Shown here in pieces: positions 17,072-25,871 of a DNA stretch of 42,082 nucleotides. The notes under the pieces were generated by a model. It saw nothing but the letters and a program-made list of their open reading frames with translations. It had not been told where the DNA came from and did no database searches. Origin of the DNA: Rhizophagus prolifer (lineage: Eukaryota > Glomeromycota > Glomeromycetes > Glomerales > Glomeraceae); contig NQWY01000006.1 of the NCBI GenBank assembly GCA_019425655.1, positions 1 through 42,082 of the forward strand. The letters are read 5' to 3'. The number at the start of each line of letters is the position of its first letter. The stretch's first letter is position 1. A program made the translations under genes and the position numbers.

Positions 17072-18046
17072 TTAATAAACTCTTAGACCAGATCTTGCGC
17101 CTGTGGATGTAAGCACAGATTGAGTTCTGGCTTTTTGCCCTGCAGAGAACATAAACATTGCAGCATCATCCACATAATCCATATAGTTCATAAACATAAC
17201 AGATCTGGAAGTTCCGCTACAAGTATTGTATAAAGGGTAAGTAGGTTTTCCGTAATTAGCTCCTGTTTGAGTTGGCGTATCTGCTACCAGATCATTTCCA
17301 CAAGATGCATCTCCCCATATATGTCTCAGGTTAAGATAATGTCCGACTTCGTGAGTGGCTGTCCTTCCTAAGTTATAAGGTGCAGTTGCCCCTGTTTTAC
17401 CAAAATAAGGAGCCGCAATTACTACACCATCATTCCAAAGTCCTGCAGATTCCGGAAAAGTAGCATAACCAAGAATTCCTCCCATATTGCCAACAACCCA
17501 AAGATTGAAGTAGCTGCCTGGGCTTGTTGCATCAATTCCGCCTGTAGAAGATTTTTTCATGGCGTCATTGGTTACCCATTTTGTTTTAGTTGTAGCTTTT
17601 CTTACGGTTTTAATTAGGTGAAATCTTACCTGGGTATCACCGGCTTTAACACCGGAAAATTCAGTTGGGATTTTAGAAGCATCTGTGTTGGTTCCGCTAA
17701 AATCAGCATTAAGAATAGCAATTTGTTCTGCAATTCTGGCATCAGAAATATTTTCAGCAGAAGTTTTATACAGTACATTGACTACAACGGGAATATCAAC
17801 AGTTCCGTCCGATAACACTTTTCCGCTGGTGATGAAGTCATGGATTCCTGCTTCGATGTTATTATAACGCTGTCTGGCAGCAGCATCGTTTTTTAATAAC
17901 TCTGCTCTGATTTCTTCGGAAGGACAAGCACGTCTGGCGGAAACATTTGTGGTAGAGTTTTCGCCAACCAGGGTTTCTGTTTCTGAACTTTGATTACAAG
18001 CAGTAAGAATTAATGCAGCAGTGATGTAAAAAAAAGTTTTCTTCAT
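17072..18046 (-). CDS. M43 (pappalysin/cytophagalysin-type) zinc metalloprotease lipoprotein
   Basis: 324 aa. A lipoprotein signal (ITAALILTAC, Cys17) precedes a putative propeptide up to about residue 80. The catalytic site is HEVGHYLNLRH: ligands H232, H236 and H242, general base E233. A Met-turn MNYMDYVDD lies near residue 289. Cysteines flank the active site (DASCGND and YNTCSG), as in ulilysin-like enzymes. There is no C-terminal T9SS domain, so it is probably an envelope-anchored protease. It shares the minus strand with the GH3 gene, but a terminator separates them. Confidence 0.9.
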   Translation of the reverse strand: MKKTFFYITAALILTACNQSSETETLVGENSTTNVSARRACPSEEIRAELLKNDAAARQRYNNIEAGIHDFITSGKVLSDGTVDIPVVVNVLYKTSAENISDARIAEQIAILNADFSGTNTDASKIPTEFSGVKAGDTQVRFHLIKTVRKATTKTKWVTNDAMKKSSTGGIDATSPGSYFNLWVVGNMGGILGYATFPESAGLWNDGVVIAAPYFGKTGATAPYNLGRTATHEVGHYLNLRHIWGDASCGNDLVADTPTQTGANYGKPTYPLYNTCSGTSRSVMFMNYMDYVDDAAMFMFSAGQKARTQSVLTSTGARSGLRVY

Positions 18047-18183
18047 AGGATTATATTTTTAAAATTTTTATCAAATGTATATATTTTTTTCATTCAAATG
18101 TATTTTAATTTATAAAATATTTAACAATTATTAGTATGTGTTGAATATTATTTAATTAATCGTTTGTTTAAATTGATTTTATC

Positions 18184-18254
18184 CCAGAAAGAATAAGAAT
18201 TATATCGCTTATTGATTGGTGAAAATTCTTTCTGGTATAAAAGTTTTATTTTTG
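18184..18254 (+). promoter_or_regulatory. nested inverted repeats and -7 element upstream of the M1 peptidase
   Basis: CCAGAAAGAAT (18184-18194) is perfectly inverted at 18225-18235 (ATTCTTTCTGG). Inside, AATAAG (18192-18197) is inverted as CTTATT (18208-18213), sharing three bases with the outer arm. TATTTTTG (18247-18254) fits TAnnTTTG, 18 bases before the ATG. The outer right arm lies where a -33 element would be, so it may be an operator. No clear TTTG -33 is seen. Confidence 0.45.
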
Positions 18255-18272
18255 GTATTTAAAATTTGAAGA

Positions 18273-20132
18273 ATGAATAAACTATTATTAGTATTGTTGC
18301 TGATTGGAACAACGGCTGCGGCTCAGGAATTGTATATGCCGAGAAATATCAAAAAAGCTTATGCTGACGGAACACGTGATATGTCTGGAAAACCAGGGAA
18401 AAACTATTGGCAAAACAAAGGAGTTTATAATGTGAACGTAAAAGTGGATGCCAAAACAAAGATTGTTTCCGGTTCCGAAACGATTCAGTATTCTAATAAT
18501 AGTCCGGATGAGCTAAAGGTTTTAGCGATTCGTTTTGTGAATAATGTCAATAAACCACAATCGGGGAGAGCTGGATATACTCCAAAAGATGCTTTAACGG
18601 ATGGGCTTAAAATCAAATCCTTCTTTATCAACAGTGAAAAATACAACATTAATAGTGATGACTGGTCAACAGTGGAGGCTGTGAAACTGACCAAACCATT
18701 GGCTTCAAAATCTCAAACCGAAATCAAAATCGAATGGGAATATCCGTTGGCGAAAGAAAGTGGAAGAGAGGGACAAATTGATCCCGAAACTTTTTATGTT
18801 GCCTATTCTTTCCCGAGAGTTTCGGTTTATGATGATTACAACGGTTGGGATATGTTGCAACATAACGGCAGACAGGAATTTTATAATGATTTTAATGATT
18901 ATTCTTTTTCGATTTCTGCACCGAAGAATTTTGTGGTTTGGTCAACGGGAGATTTTCTGAATCCTGATGAGGTACTACAGCCGGAATATCTTAAACGTTT
19001 CAAAGAATCATTAAAATCGGATAAAATCATTCATATTGCGAATGCCGAAGAAATGAAATCAGGGAAAGTGACGAAACAGAATGATTGGAATATCTGGAAA
19101 TTCAGAGCTGATCATATTGTTGATTTTTGTTTTGCGCTAAGCAATCATTATGTTTGGGATGCATCAAGCGTCCAGTTAAAAACCAAAAGGGCTAGTGTGC
19201 AGTCTGCTTACAATGCCGGTGCTAAAGATTTTGAACAATATACGGAATGGATGCGTTACAACCTGAAATGGTTTACAGACAATTGGCCAGGTGTTGAATA
19301 TCCGTTTCCAGTGATGACTGCTATCCAGGGTTACGCTGATATGGAATATCCGATGATGATAAACGATACGAGTATTCCTGATGATCTGCGGGATGCGAGA
19401 CTGACTGCTGACCACGAGATTGCGCACACTTACTTTCCTTTCTATATGGGCATCAATGAAACACGATATGCTTATATGGACGAGGGATGGGCAACTATGC
19501 TGGAATATCTGATTGGCATAGATGAAAACGGAAAAGAAGCTGCAGATCAATTTATGAAAAACTTCCGAGTGAAGCGTTGGATTAATGATGCTTCTACGGA
19601 ACAAGATCAACCGATTATTATGCTAAGTTCTCAACTTTATGGTGCAGGTTATGGGAATAATGCGTATGTGAAACCGGCGTTGAGTTATTTGGCTCTGAAG
19701 GATTATTTGGGTGATGAATTGTTCAAAAAAGCACTTCATCATTATATGGACAACTGGCACGGGAAGCATCCGATTCCATGGGATTATTTTAATTCTATGA
19801 ATACTGGTTCCGGGAAGAATCTGAATTGGTTTTTCAACAATTGGTTTTACACGAATAATTATATTGATTTAAAAATCAGTTTTTTTTCTCAGAAAGAGAA
19901 TCAGACGATTTTAACCGTGGATAATGTTGGTGGCTTTGCGATTCCGTTTGATGTAGTTTTGAATTATGAAGATAATTCTGTGGAGAAAGTTCATTTTACA
20001 CCAGCAGTTTGGGAGAAAAATCAAAAGTCGGTAAATCTGACGATCCCAACGAAAAGGAAAATTAAATCCATTAGCCTGGATGGAGGTATTTTTATGGATT
20101 ATACACCGGATGATAATTTGAAAATGCTTTAA
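18273..20132 (+). CDS. secreted M1-family (gluzincin) metallopeptidase
   Basis: 619 aa with a short signal peptide (LLLVLLLIGTTAAAQ). The gluzincin site HEIAHTYFPF gives H381, E382 and H385, with the third ligand E404 exactly 18 residues on in YMDEGWATM. The usual GAMEN exopeptidase loop is replaced by YADMEYP (354-360), as in Bacteroidota M1-like proteins. An N-terminal beta-domain (~45-220) precedes the catalytic part. The role is probably aminopeptidase action on imported or periplasmic peptides; the substrate is unknown. The next gene starts 26 bases downstream. Confidence 0.88.
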   Translation: MNKLLLVLLLIGTTAAAQELYMPRNIKKAYADGTRDMSGKPGKNYWQNKGVYNVNVKVDAKTKIVSGSETIQYSNNSPDELKVLAIRFVNNVNKPQSGRAGYTPKDALTDGLKIKSFFINSEKYNINSDDWSTVEAVKLTKPLASKSQTEIKIEWEYPLAKESGREGQIDPETFYVAYSFPRVSVYDDYNGWDMLQHNGRQEFYNDFNDYSFSISAPKNFVVWSTGDFLNPDEVLQPEYLKRFKESLKSDKIIHIANAEEMKSGKVTKQNDWNIWKFRADHIVDFCFALSNHYVWDASSVQLKTKRASVQSAYNAGAKDFEQYTEWMRYNLKWFTDNWPGVEYPFPVMTAIQGYADMEYPMMINDTSIPDDLRDARLTADHEIAHTYFPFYMGINETRYAYMDEGWATMLEYLIGIDENGKEAADQFMKNFRVKRWINDASTEQDQPIIMLSSQLYGAGYGNNAYVKPALSYLALKDYLGDELFKKALHHYMDNWHGKHPIPWDYFNSMNTGSGKNLNWFFNNWFYTNNYIDLKISFFSQKENQTILTVDNVGGFAIPFDVVLNYEDNSVEKVHFTPAVWEKNQKSVNLTIPTKRKIKSISLDGGIFMDYTPDDNLKML

Positions 20133-20158
20133 TTTTAGTTTAAGTGAATTGATTTCGA

Positions 20159-21112
20159 ATGAAAAAAATTGGTCTTTTATTGATTTTGCTTTTCTTTTCG
20201 TCTTGTGTTTCGCAGAAGAATAAAACTATTCAGCAGAATATTCTGACACTGAAAGATAGTTATTGTAAAGCGCCTTTGCAATACAATTATTCCCAGAAAG
20301 TTCCTTCCTATAATTCTGACTCTATTGTTAATGCCAATCAGAAACTCAAGCAATATTTTTCTGACCAAAGCATTTTGATCTTGAATGCTCTGGAAAGTAT
20401 TGATGAAGCAGAGAAAATTATTGAATTGAAAAAAGATTCGACTCTAAAATCTCAATTAAGAGTGGTTCAGCTGAAAACAAAAATCAATAGTAAAATCAGT
20501 ATTGCACTGACTGAGTTGGATGCTGTTGCTGCAGAATTTGACTGCGAAGGTGAAAGGGTTGCACAAATGGCCAATTATGTAGACAATATTAACAGCAACC
20601 GAAATAATAGATTGATTCTTTTCTCAATTATTACCGGCGCAGTAACCTCTGTTGCAGGCGGTGTTATCAAAGACAATGGTGTGGAAAATGCTGTGAATAT
20701 CGGTGGTGGTTTGTTGGGAGCTGGGCTGGGTTTGGCAACTTTTAATCCGAAGGGCAAAAAAGTGGAATTCATTCATGAGCGGAATCTTCTGCGTGACATT
20801 TGGGAACAAAAATTACAGTCTAAAAATTTTCCCCCGTTCATCTGGTATATGTACACCGAGAAAAAATTTACAGGAAACCGCCAACATTCTATCATAGAGA
20901 ATATGAAGCAAAGATGGATTCAGTACCAGTTTGACAGCGATGAAAATGCGGCGAATCGATCGGTGAATTTCGGAAACGGCGGACTTTACCGTTCGTCAGA
21001 TTTGCACAATCGCGCATCGATGCTGAATCAGATGCAGTCTGCAACGAGAACCATTAATCAGAATATTAATTATCTTTTACTGGATTTGGATAAGGTGATT
21101 TCTTTGGAATAA
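20159..21112 (+). CDS. unknown lipoprotein with glycine-rich hydrophobic segment
   Basis: I do not recognise this 317-aa protein. It has a lipoprotein signal (LLLILLFFSSCVSQ). Residues ~25-140 are helical and charged, with possible coiled coil. A Gly/Ala/Val-rich hydrophobic stretch (~153-200; GAVTSVAGGVIKDNG, NIGGGLLGAGLGLATF) looks like a glycine-zipper hairpin of the kind that inserts into membranes or oligomerises. The C-terminal ~115 residues are polar with several Trp and Asn. It is co-directional with the M1 peptidase and followed by a terminator, so it may act with that enzyme. No function can be assigned. Confidence 0.75.
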   Translation: MKKIGLLLILLFFSSCVSQKNKTIQQNILTLKDSYCKAPLQYNYSQKVPSYNSDSIVNANQKLKQYFSDQSILILNALESIDEAEKIIELKKDSTLKSQLRVVQLKTKINSKISIALTELDAVAAEFDCEGERVAQMANYVDNINSNRNNRLILFSIITGAVTSVAGGVIKDNGVENAVNIGGGLLGAGLGLATFNPKGKKVEFIHERNLLRDIWEQKLQSKNFPPFIWYMYTEKKFTGNRQHSIIENMKQRWIQYQFDSDENAANRSVNFGNGGLYRSSDLHNRASMLNQMQSATRTINQNINYLLLDLDKVISLE

Positions 21113-21114
21113 TC

Positions 21115-21147
21115 AAAAACCTCAGCCAAAGTAGCTGAGGTTTTCTT
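21115..21147. terminator. bidirectional terminator between convergent genes
   Basis: AAAACCTCAGC (21115-21125) pairs perfectly with GCTGAGGTTTT (21134-21144). It can serve the unknown lipoprotein gene and also clpB from the other side. Confidence 0.8.
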
Positions 21148-21186
21148 GTTTAAAATAGTATTTAATATGAAGAAAAAATTTAACTC

Positions 21187-23778
21187 TTATTCCACCGGTC
21201 TGAAAACCAAACCAGTTTCCTCGAAATAATCTAAAGTAATTCTGTCACCGTCATTCACGTTTCCGGCAAGAATTTCTCTTGATAATTTGTTTAAAACTTC
21301 CTGCTGAATCACTCTCTTCAACGGCCTTGCTCCAAAAACAGGATCGTACCCTTTATTCAGCAGATAATCTACAGCATCCTGAGTGGCAGTCATGATGATA
21401 TTTCGTTTTGCCAACATATCATTGAAGCCTCTCAACTGATACGTAACAATTTTTCCAATTTCTTTTTTTCTCAGAGGCTGGAACAATACCACCTCATCAA
21501 TTCTGTTTAAGAATTCCGGACGCAACGTTTGTTTCAATAAATCAAAGACCTCATCTTTTGTTTTATCAACAATTTCATCCTGATTCTCATCAGTAATATT
21601 TTCAAAATTCTCCTGAATCAGGTGCGAACCTAAATTCGAAGTCATAATGATAATTGAGTTTTTGAAATTTACCACTCTACCTTTATTATCCGTCAATCTT
21701 CCGTCATCCAAAACCTGCAATAACGTGTTGAAAACATCAGGATGCGCTTTTTCAATTTCATCTAAAAGCACCACAGAATAAGGTCTTCTTCTTACTGCTT
21801 CGGTCAACTGACCGCCTTCATCGTAACCCACATATCCAGGAGGCGCACCAATCAATCTCGAAACGCTGTGACGTTCCTGATATTCGCTCATATCAATTCT
21901 CGTCATATTGTTTTCATCGTCAAATAAAAACTCTGCCAATGCTTTTGCCAGCTCGGTTTTTCCGACTCCGGTTGTTCCTAAGAATAAGAAAGACCCAATT
22001 GGTTTTTTATCATCGCTTAATCCCGCTCTGTTTCTTCTGATCGCATCTGCAACCGCCTGAATCGCTTCATCCTGTCCTACAACTCTGTGGTGAAGCTCAG
22101 TTTCAAGATTTAATAATTTCTCTCTTTCAGATTGAAGGAGTTTTGTAACCGGAATTCCTGTCCATTTTGCGATCACTTCAGAAATGTTTTCAGAAGTTAC
22201 TTCTTCTTTAATCAGTTCATTCTGATGATTTTGCATTTCAAGTTCAAGTTTTCCAAGCTCTTCTTCTTTTTCACGAAGCTTTCCATACTGGATTTCCGCT
22301 ACTTTTGCATAATCTCCTGCTCTGGAAGCTCTTTCTGCCTCTAATTTCAGAGATTCTATATCTTTTTTGATCTGAGTTAAGTCTTCAGATTTTTGTTTCT
22401 CTTTTAGCCATTTTGCATTGATTTCATTTCTTTGCTCAGAAATTTTCGCAATGTCTTCTTTCAAATGATCAATTTTCGTCTGATTTCCCTCTCTTGAAAT
22501 CGCAGCCAATTCAATCTCCATCTGCATCAGTTTTCTGTCTAAAACATCCAGCTCTTCAGGTTTTGAATTGATTTCCATTCTTAATTTCGCAGAAGCTTCA
22601 TCAATCAAATCGATCGCTTTATCCGGTAAAAATCTGTCTGAAATATATCTTTGAGACATCTCAACTGCAGCAATAATAGCTTCATCTTTGATTCTTACTT
22701 TGTGGTGCGCTTCATATTTATCTTTAATTCCTCGAAGAATGGAAATTGCCGATTCTGTATCTGGTTCTTCCACCATTACTTTCTGGAAACGTCTTTCCAA
22801 CGCTTTATCTTTTTCAAAATATTTTTGATATTCATTTAAAGTCGTTGCACCGATAGCTCTTAATTCACCTCTTGCCAAGGCAGGTTTCAAGATGTTTGCT
22901 GCATCCATCGCTCCTTCACCGCCTCCGGCTCCCACCAAAGTGTGGATCTCGTCGATGAAAAGAATAATCTGTCCGTCAGATTTAATAACTTCATTAACTA
23001 CCGATTTCAAACGCTCTTCAAATTCACCTTTATATTTAGCACCGGCGATTAAAGCTCCCATATCCAATGAATATAAAGTCTTATCCATCAGGTTTTCAGG
23101 AACGTCACCGCTGATAATTCTGTGGGCAATTCCTTCAGCGATTGCGGTTTTACCAACACCGGGTTCACCAATCAGAATCGGATTGTTTTTTGTTCTTCTG
23201 GAAAGGATCTGCAAAACTCTCCTGATCTCTTCATCACGCCCGATTACAGGATCTAATTTTCCTTCCGCAGCTAATTCGTTGAAGTTTTTAGCATATTTAT
23301 TTAAAGACTGGTAGGTTTCCTCCGAACTTGCAGAAGTTGCTTTCGAGCCTTTTCTTAATTCTTTAATTCCGCCTTCCAAAAGGTTTTTCGTAACGCCCAT
23401 ATCTTTCAGCATTTTCGAAACTTCTGAATTTGTTTCCAAAAGAGAAAGCCATAAATGTTCGATCGTTACATATTCATCGCCCATTTTTTTAGCGATGTTG
23501 GGTGCATCAAGTAACACTTTGTTTGCCGATTGTGAAAGATAAATGTTTCCTCCCTGTACTTTCGGAAGCTTTTCTAAATTTTCCCGGTTGCGCTCTCTTA
23601 CCAAAGCAGCATCTGCTTCAGATTTTTTCAGTAAGAAAGGCGATATATTTTCATCTACCTGAAAAATTCCTTCCAAGAGATGTTGAGGTTCAATCTGCTG
23701 ATTGCCAAATTCCATCGCCACTTGTTGTGCAGCTTGGATGGCCTCTTGTGATTTTACAGTATATTGGTTTAAGTTCAT
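21187..23778 (-). CDS. clpB: ATP-dependent disaggregase ClpB
   Basis: Hexameric AAA+ chaperone that, with DnaK, pulls proteins out of aggregates. The full-length 863 aa has an N-terminal double repeat (1-145), NBD1 with Walker A GEPGVGKT near 203, a coiled-coil middle domain (~400-525; distinguishes ClpB from ClpC/ClpA), and NBD2 with GTTGVGKT near 605 and IDMSEYQERHSVSRLIGAPP. There is no ClpP-binding IGF loop seen. The start MNLNQYTVKSQEAI is typical. The convergent terminator lies past the stop. Confidence 0.96.
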   Translation of the reverse strand: MNLNQYTVKSQEAIQAAQQVAMEFGNQQIEPQHLLEGIFQVDENISPFLLKKSEADAALVRERNRENLEKLPKVQGGNIYLSQSANKVLLDAPNIAKKMGDEYVTIEHLWLSLLETNSEVSKMLKDMGVTKNLLEGGIKELRKGSKATSASSEETYQSLNKYAKNFNELAAEGKLDPVIGRDEEIRRVLQILSRRTKNNPILIGEPGVGKTAIAEGIAHRIISGDVPENLMDKTLYSLDMGALIAGAKYKGEFEERLKSVVNEVIKSDGQIILFIDEIHTLVGAGGGEGAMDAANILKPALARGELRAIGATTLNEYQKYFEKDKALERRFQKVMVEEPDTESAISILRGIKDKYEAHHKVRIKDEAIIAAVEMSQRYISDRFLPDKAIDLIDEASAKLRMEINSKPEELDVLDRKLMQMEIELAAISREGNQTKIDHLKEDIAKISEQRNEINAKWLKEKQKSEDLTQIKKDIESLKLEAERASRAGDYAKVAEIQYGKLREKEEELGKLELEMQNHQNELIKEEVTSENISEVIAKWTGIPVTKLLQSEREKLLNLETELHHRVVGQDEAIQAVADAIRRNRAGLSDDKKPIGSFLFLGTTGVGKTELAKALAEFLFDDENNMTRIDMSEYQERHSVSRLIGAPPGYVGYDEGGQLTEAVRRRPYSVVLLDEIEKAHPDVFNTLLQVLDDGRLTDNKGRVVNFKNSIIIMTSNLGSHLIQENFENITDENQDEIVDKTKDEVFDLLKQTLRPEFLNRIDEVVLFQPLRKKEIGKIVTYQLRGFNDMLAKRNIIMTATQDAVDYLLNKGYDPVFGARPLKRVIQQEVLNKLSREILAGNVNDGDRITLDYFEETGLVFRPVE

Positions 23779-24121
23779 AATATTTTAGACAAAATTTATA
23801 CAATTATCACTTTGAAAACAATGATTTTTGTTTTGTCAAAAAACATTAAGATCAAAGTTGCTAATTCTAATCTTAATGCTTCATCAATCATTTAATTCTG
23901 AAACCTTAATCACAAAAAGTGTTCTATTGATGAATTTTTAAAAATTAAGGACAAAATTTCCGAATTGTTTAATTTTGTATTGATTTAAAGAGACAAAGTT
24001 TCCGAAAGTTTAGAATTTAGATTAAAAATAATTGTCAATTTGTAACAGGTTTTTGAAAACATTCATCATTATTTTAATTCGGGATTTTTATTTTATAAAT
24101 TTGAGTGAATAAAATCTGGAC
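23779..24121. promoter_or_regulatory. divergent intergenic region with direct repeat and -7 element
   Basis: This 343-base gap between clpB and an AraC-type gene holds no ORF of note. GACAAAATTTCCGAA (23950-23964) recurs as GACAAAGTTTCCGAA (23992-24006), 14 of 15 identical and spaced 42 bases, i.e. four helical turns. TAAATTTG (24096-24103) fits TAnnTTTG, 18 bases before the start codon of the rightward gene; the -33 position has only TTTT. TAATTTTG (23970-23977) is another -7-like match between the repeats. A clpB promoter was not found. Confidence 0.5.
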
Positions 24122-25693
24122 TTGAATCGTCTTATCTTAATTTTCTTTTTAGTTTTTACGACTCCATTTTGTTTTGGCCAAAAGCAAAATCAGGAAGACC
24201 TGTCTGGTTCTGAGACTTTGGATAAAAGTAAAATTTCGTCTGAGCAAATCATTAGACAAAGTCTTAAAAAATTGGAACAACCGATTTCTGACGAAGAGAA
24301 GTATGAAGTTCGGATGAAAATGGCAGATGCTTATCTGAAAATCGGAAAACCTGATTTTGCAAAGTCAACTGAAATGCTTTTCAAAGCCAAAGAAATTGCT
24401 GAGAAATTAGACAATCCAAAACTTAAAGCAAAAATCTACGGGTCAATTGCTAATCAATATTCGTTTCTCAACTTTCCTGAAAAAATAAAACCTTATCTCG
24501 ATTTGTCGAAGCACCAACTGGATCATTTTCCAAATGGTTACGAAAAGAATTTTCTCACAGCGCGTTTGTTTATTGAATATGGCAATTTAAAAGCAGATCA
24601 AGAAAATTTTACAGAAGCGAAGAAAGATTATCAGCAAGCTCTTAAATTTTTGCAGAAGAATGGAACTTTCAACAAAAAGGATATTTTCCAGTATCGCAGA
24701 GCATTTTATAATATCGGTGTTTCTTATGCTTATCTGAAACAAAATGATTCCGCTGAGTATTTTCTGAATAAAGCTTTGGCAATTCGTGATAATGAAAATA
24801 AAGAACTTAAATATTTTATTTATAACAATTTAGCTAAAGTTTATGCTGCTAAAAATGAGCATCAAAGAGCAATAGATTCTTTGGAAACAGTTCTGAAAGA
24901 AGATGCTTTTAAAGATAACCGGTTAAAAGCTGATATGTACAAAAAACTGATTGCTTCTTACAAAGCCTTGAATAGTCACGATAAATATATTGAGTATTCT
25001 GAGAAACTTTTGGACCTGGAGCCGGATGTTAAAAAGAATAATCTTAATGCTATTAATACAGCCGTTTCAGAAGAACAAAAAAATCTGCTGGAGAAAATTT
25101 CTGATAAAGAAGGTTATAATCAACTTCTGATTTTTGGTTGTGGTTTATTGGTTTTGATTGGAGGAATGAGTGTTTTTTATATCAATCAGAAAAGAAGGAA
25201 AGAAAAAATTCTTTATCAAAACTTCATCACCAATCTTGAGAAACAAGAAGTAAAAGAAACTCCAGAATCGAAAGAAATTATTCAACCGGAAATTGAGCAA
25301 AAAGAAAAACCATCTTTCTCGATTCCAAGTTCAGCTGAGTCCAATATTTTAGAAAAATTAGATAAGTTTGAAGAGTCGGCGAAATTTACCAATTCAAAAC
25401 TGACGGTTGCAAGTCTGGCGGTGATGTTCAAAACCAATCCGACCTATCTCTCGGAAACGATTAAAAAACATAAAGGGAAAAACTTCAATCAATATCTCAA
25501 CGAGCTTCGGATAAACTATATCTGTAAGCAAATCAACGAGCGTCCGGAATTTCTCAATTATAAAATTAGTTATTTGGGAGAACAAGCCGGGTTTTCTTCC
25601 CATAGTTCTTTTACAACGGTTTTTAAAAATGTCACAGGGATTTCTCCATCCGCTTTTTTGAGAGAAGCGGAAAAGAAGCATAGGAATATTTAA
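24122..25693 (+). CDS. membrane-anchored TPR protein with AraC-type HTH domain
   Basis: 523 aa, predicted transcription regulator bound to the membrane. A signal peptide or anchor (LILIFFLVFTTPFCFGQ) leads to a periplasmic tetratricopeptide region (~45-320; e.g. NNLAKVYAAKNEHQRAIDSL), then one membrane helix (~338-360; FGCGLLVLIGGMSVFYI) and a cytoplasmic linker ending in an AraC-type helix-turn-helix (~420-520; LAVMFKTNPTYLSETIKKH, GEQAGFSSHSSFTTVFKNVTG). This layout is a known Bacteroidota one. The start is a TTG because an in-frame TAA lies 12 bases upstream and no ATG fits. It presumably senses an envelope signal; the target is unknown, though the direct repeat upstream and palindromes downstream are candidates. 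Confidence 0.87.
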   Translation: MNRLILIFFLVFTTPFCFGQKQNQEDLSGSETLDKSKISSEQIIRQSLKKLEQPISDEEKYEVRMKMADAYLKIGKPDFAKSTEMLFKAKEIAEKLDNPKLKAKIYGSIANQYSFLNFPEKIKPYLDLSKHQLDHFPNGYEKNFLTARLFIEYGNLKADQENFTEAKKDYQQALKFLQKNGTFNKKDIFQYRRAFYNIGVSYAYLKQNDSAEYFLNKALAIRDNENKELKYFIYNNLAKVYAAKNEHQRAIDSLETVLKEDAFKDNRLKADMYKKLIASYKALNSHDKYIEYSEKLLDLEPDVKKNNLNAINTAVSEEQKNLLEKISDKEGYNQLLIFGCGLLVLIGGMSVFYINQKRRKEKILYQNFITNLEKQEVKETPESKEIIQPEIEQKEKPSFSIPSSAESNILEKLDKFEESAKFTNSKLTVASLAVMFKTNPTYLSETIKKHKGKNFNQYLNELRINYICKQINERPEFLNYKISYLGEQAGFSSHSSFTTVFKNVTGISPSAFLREAEKKHRNI

Positions 25694-25730
25694 TCTTTTA
25701 TTTATCAGTGATTTAAGATCTGTTTTTATT

Positions 25731-25753
25731 TTTCGAAATATCATATTTCGAAA
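25731..25753. promoter_or_regulatory. perfect 23-bp palindrome
   Basis: TTTCGAAATAT (25731-25741) and ATATTTCGAAA (25743-25753) are perfect inverted copies around one base. The one-base loop is too small for an ordinary terminator hairpin, although T runs follow. A protein-binding site in the gap between the AraC-type gene and the T9SS gene is the likelier reading. Confidence 0.5.
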
Positions 25754-25800
25754 GTGTTTTACTATTTTTTAATTCTTAAAGTATATACATTTACTTCACC

Positions 25801-25842
25801 AATGAGATAAAATATTGTTATGGTTGATGAGATTATCTCATT
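25801..25842 (+). promoter_or_regulatory. inverted repeat upstream of T9SS cargo gene
   Basis: AATGAGATAA (25801-25810) is perfectly inverted at 25833-25842 with a 22-base loop, ending 29 bases before the next ATG. It may be an mRNA leader hairpin or an operator. A TAnnTTTG element was not found here. Confidence 0.45.
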
Positions 25843-25871
25843 GTATTTTATTAAATCTTAAAAAATTAATT

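Noticed and set aside
25731-25753. Terminator of the AraC-type gene
   Set aside because: The centre is one base, so an RNA hairpin would lose several pairs; the site looks more like a DNA-binding palindrome.
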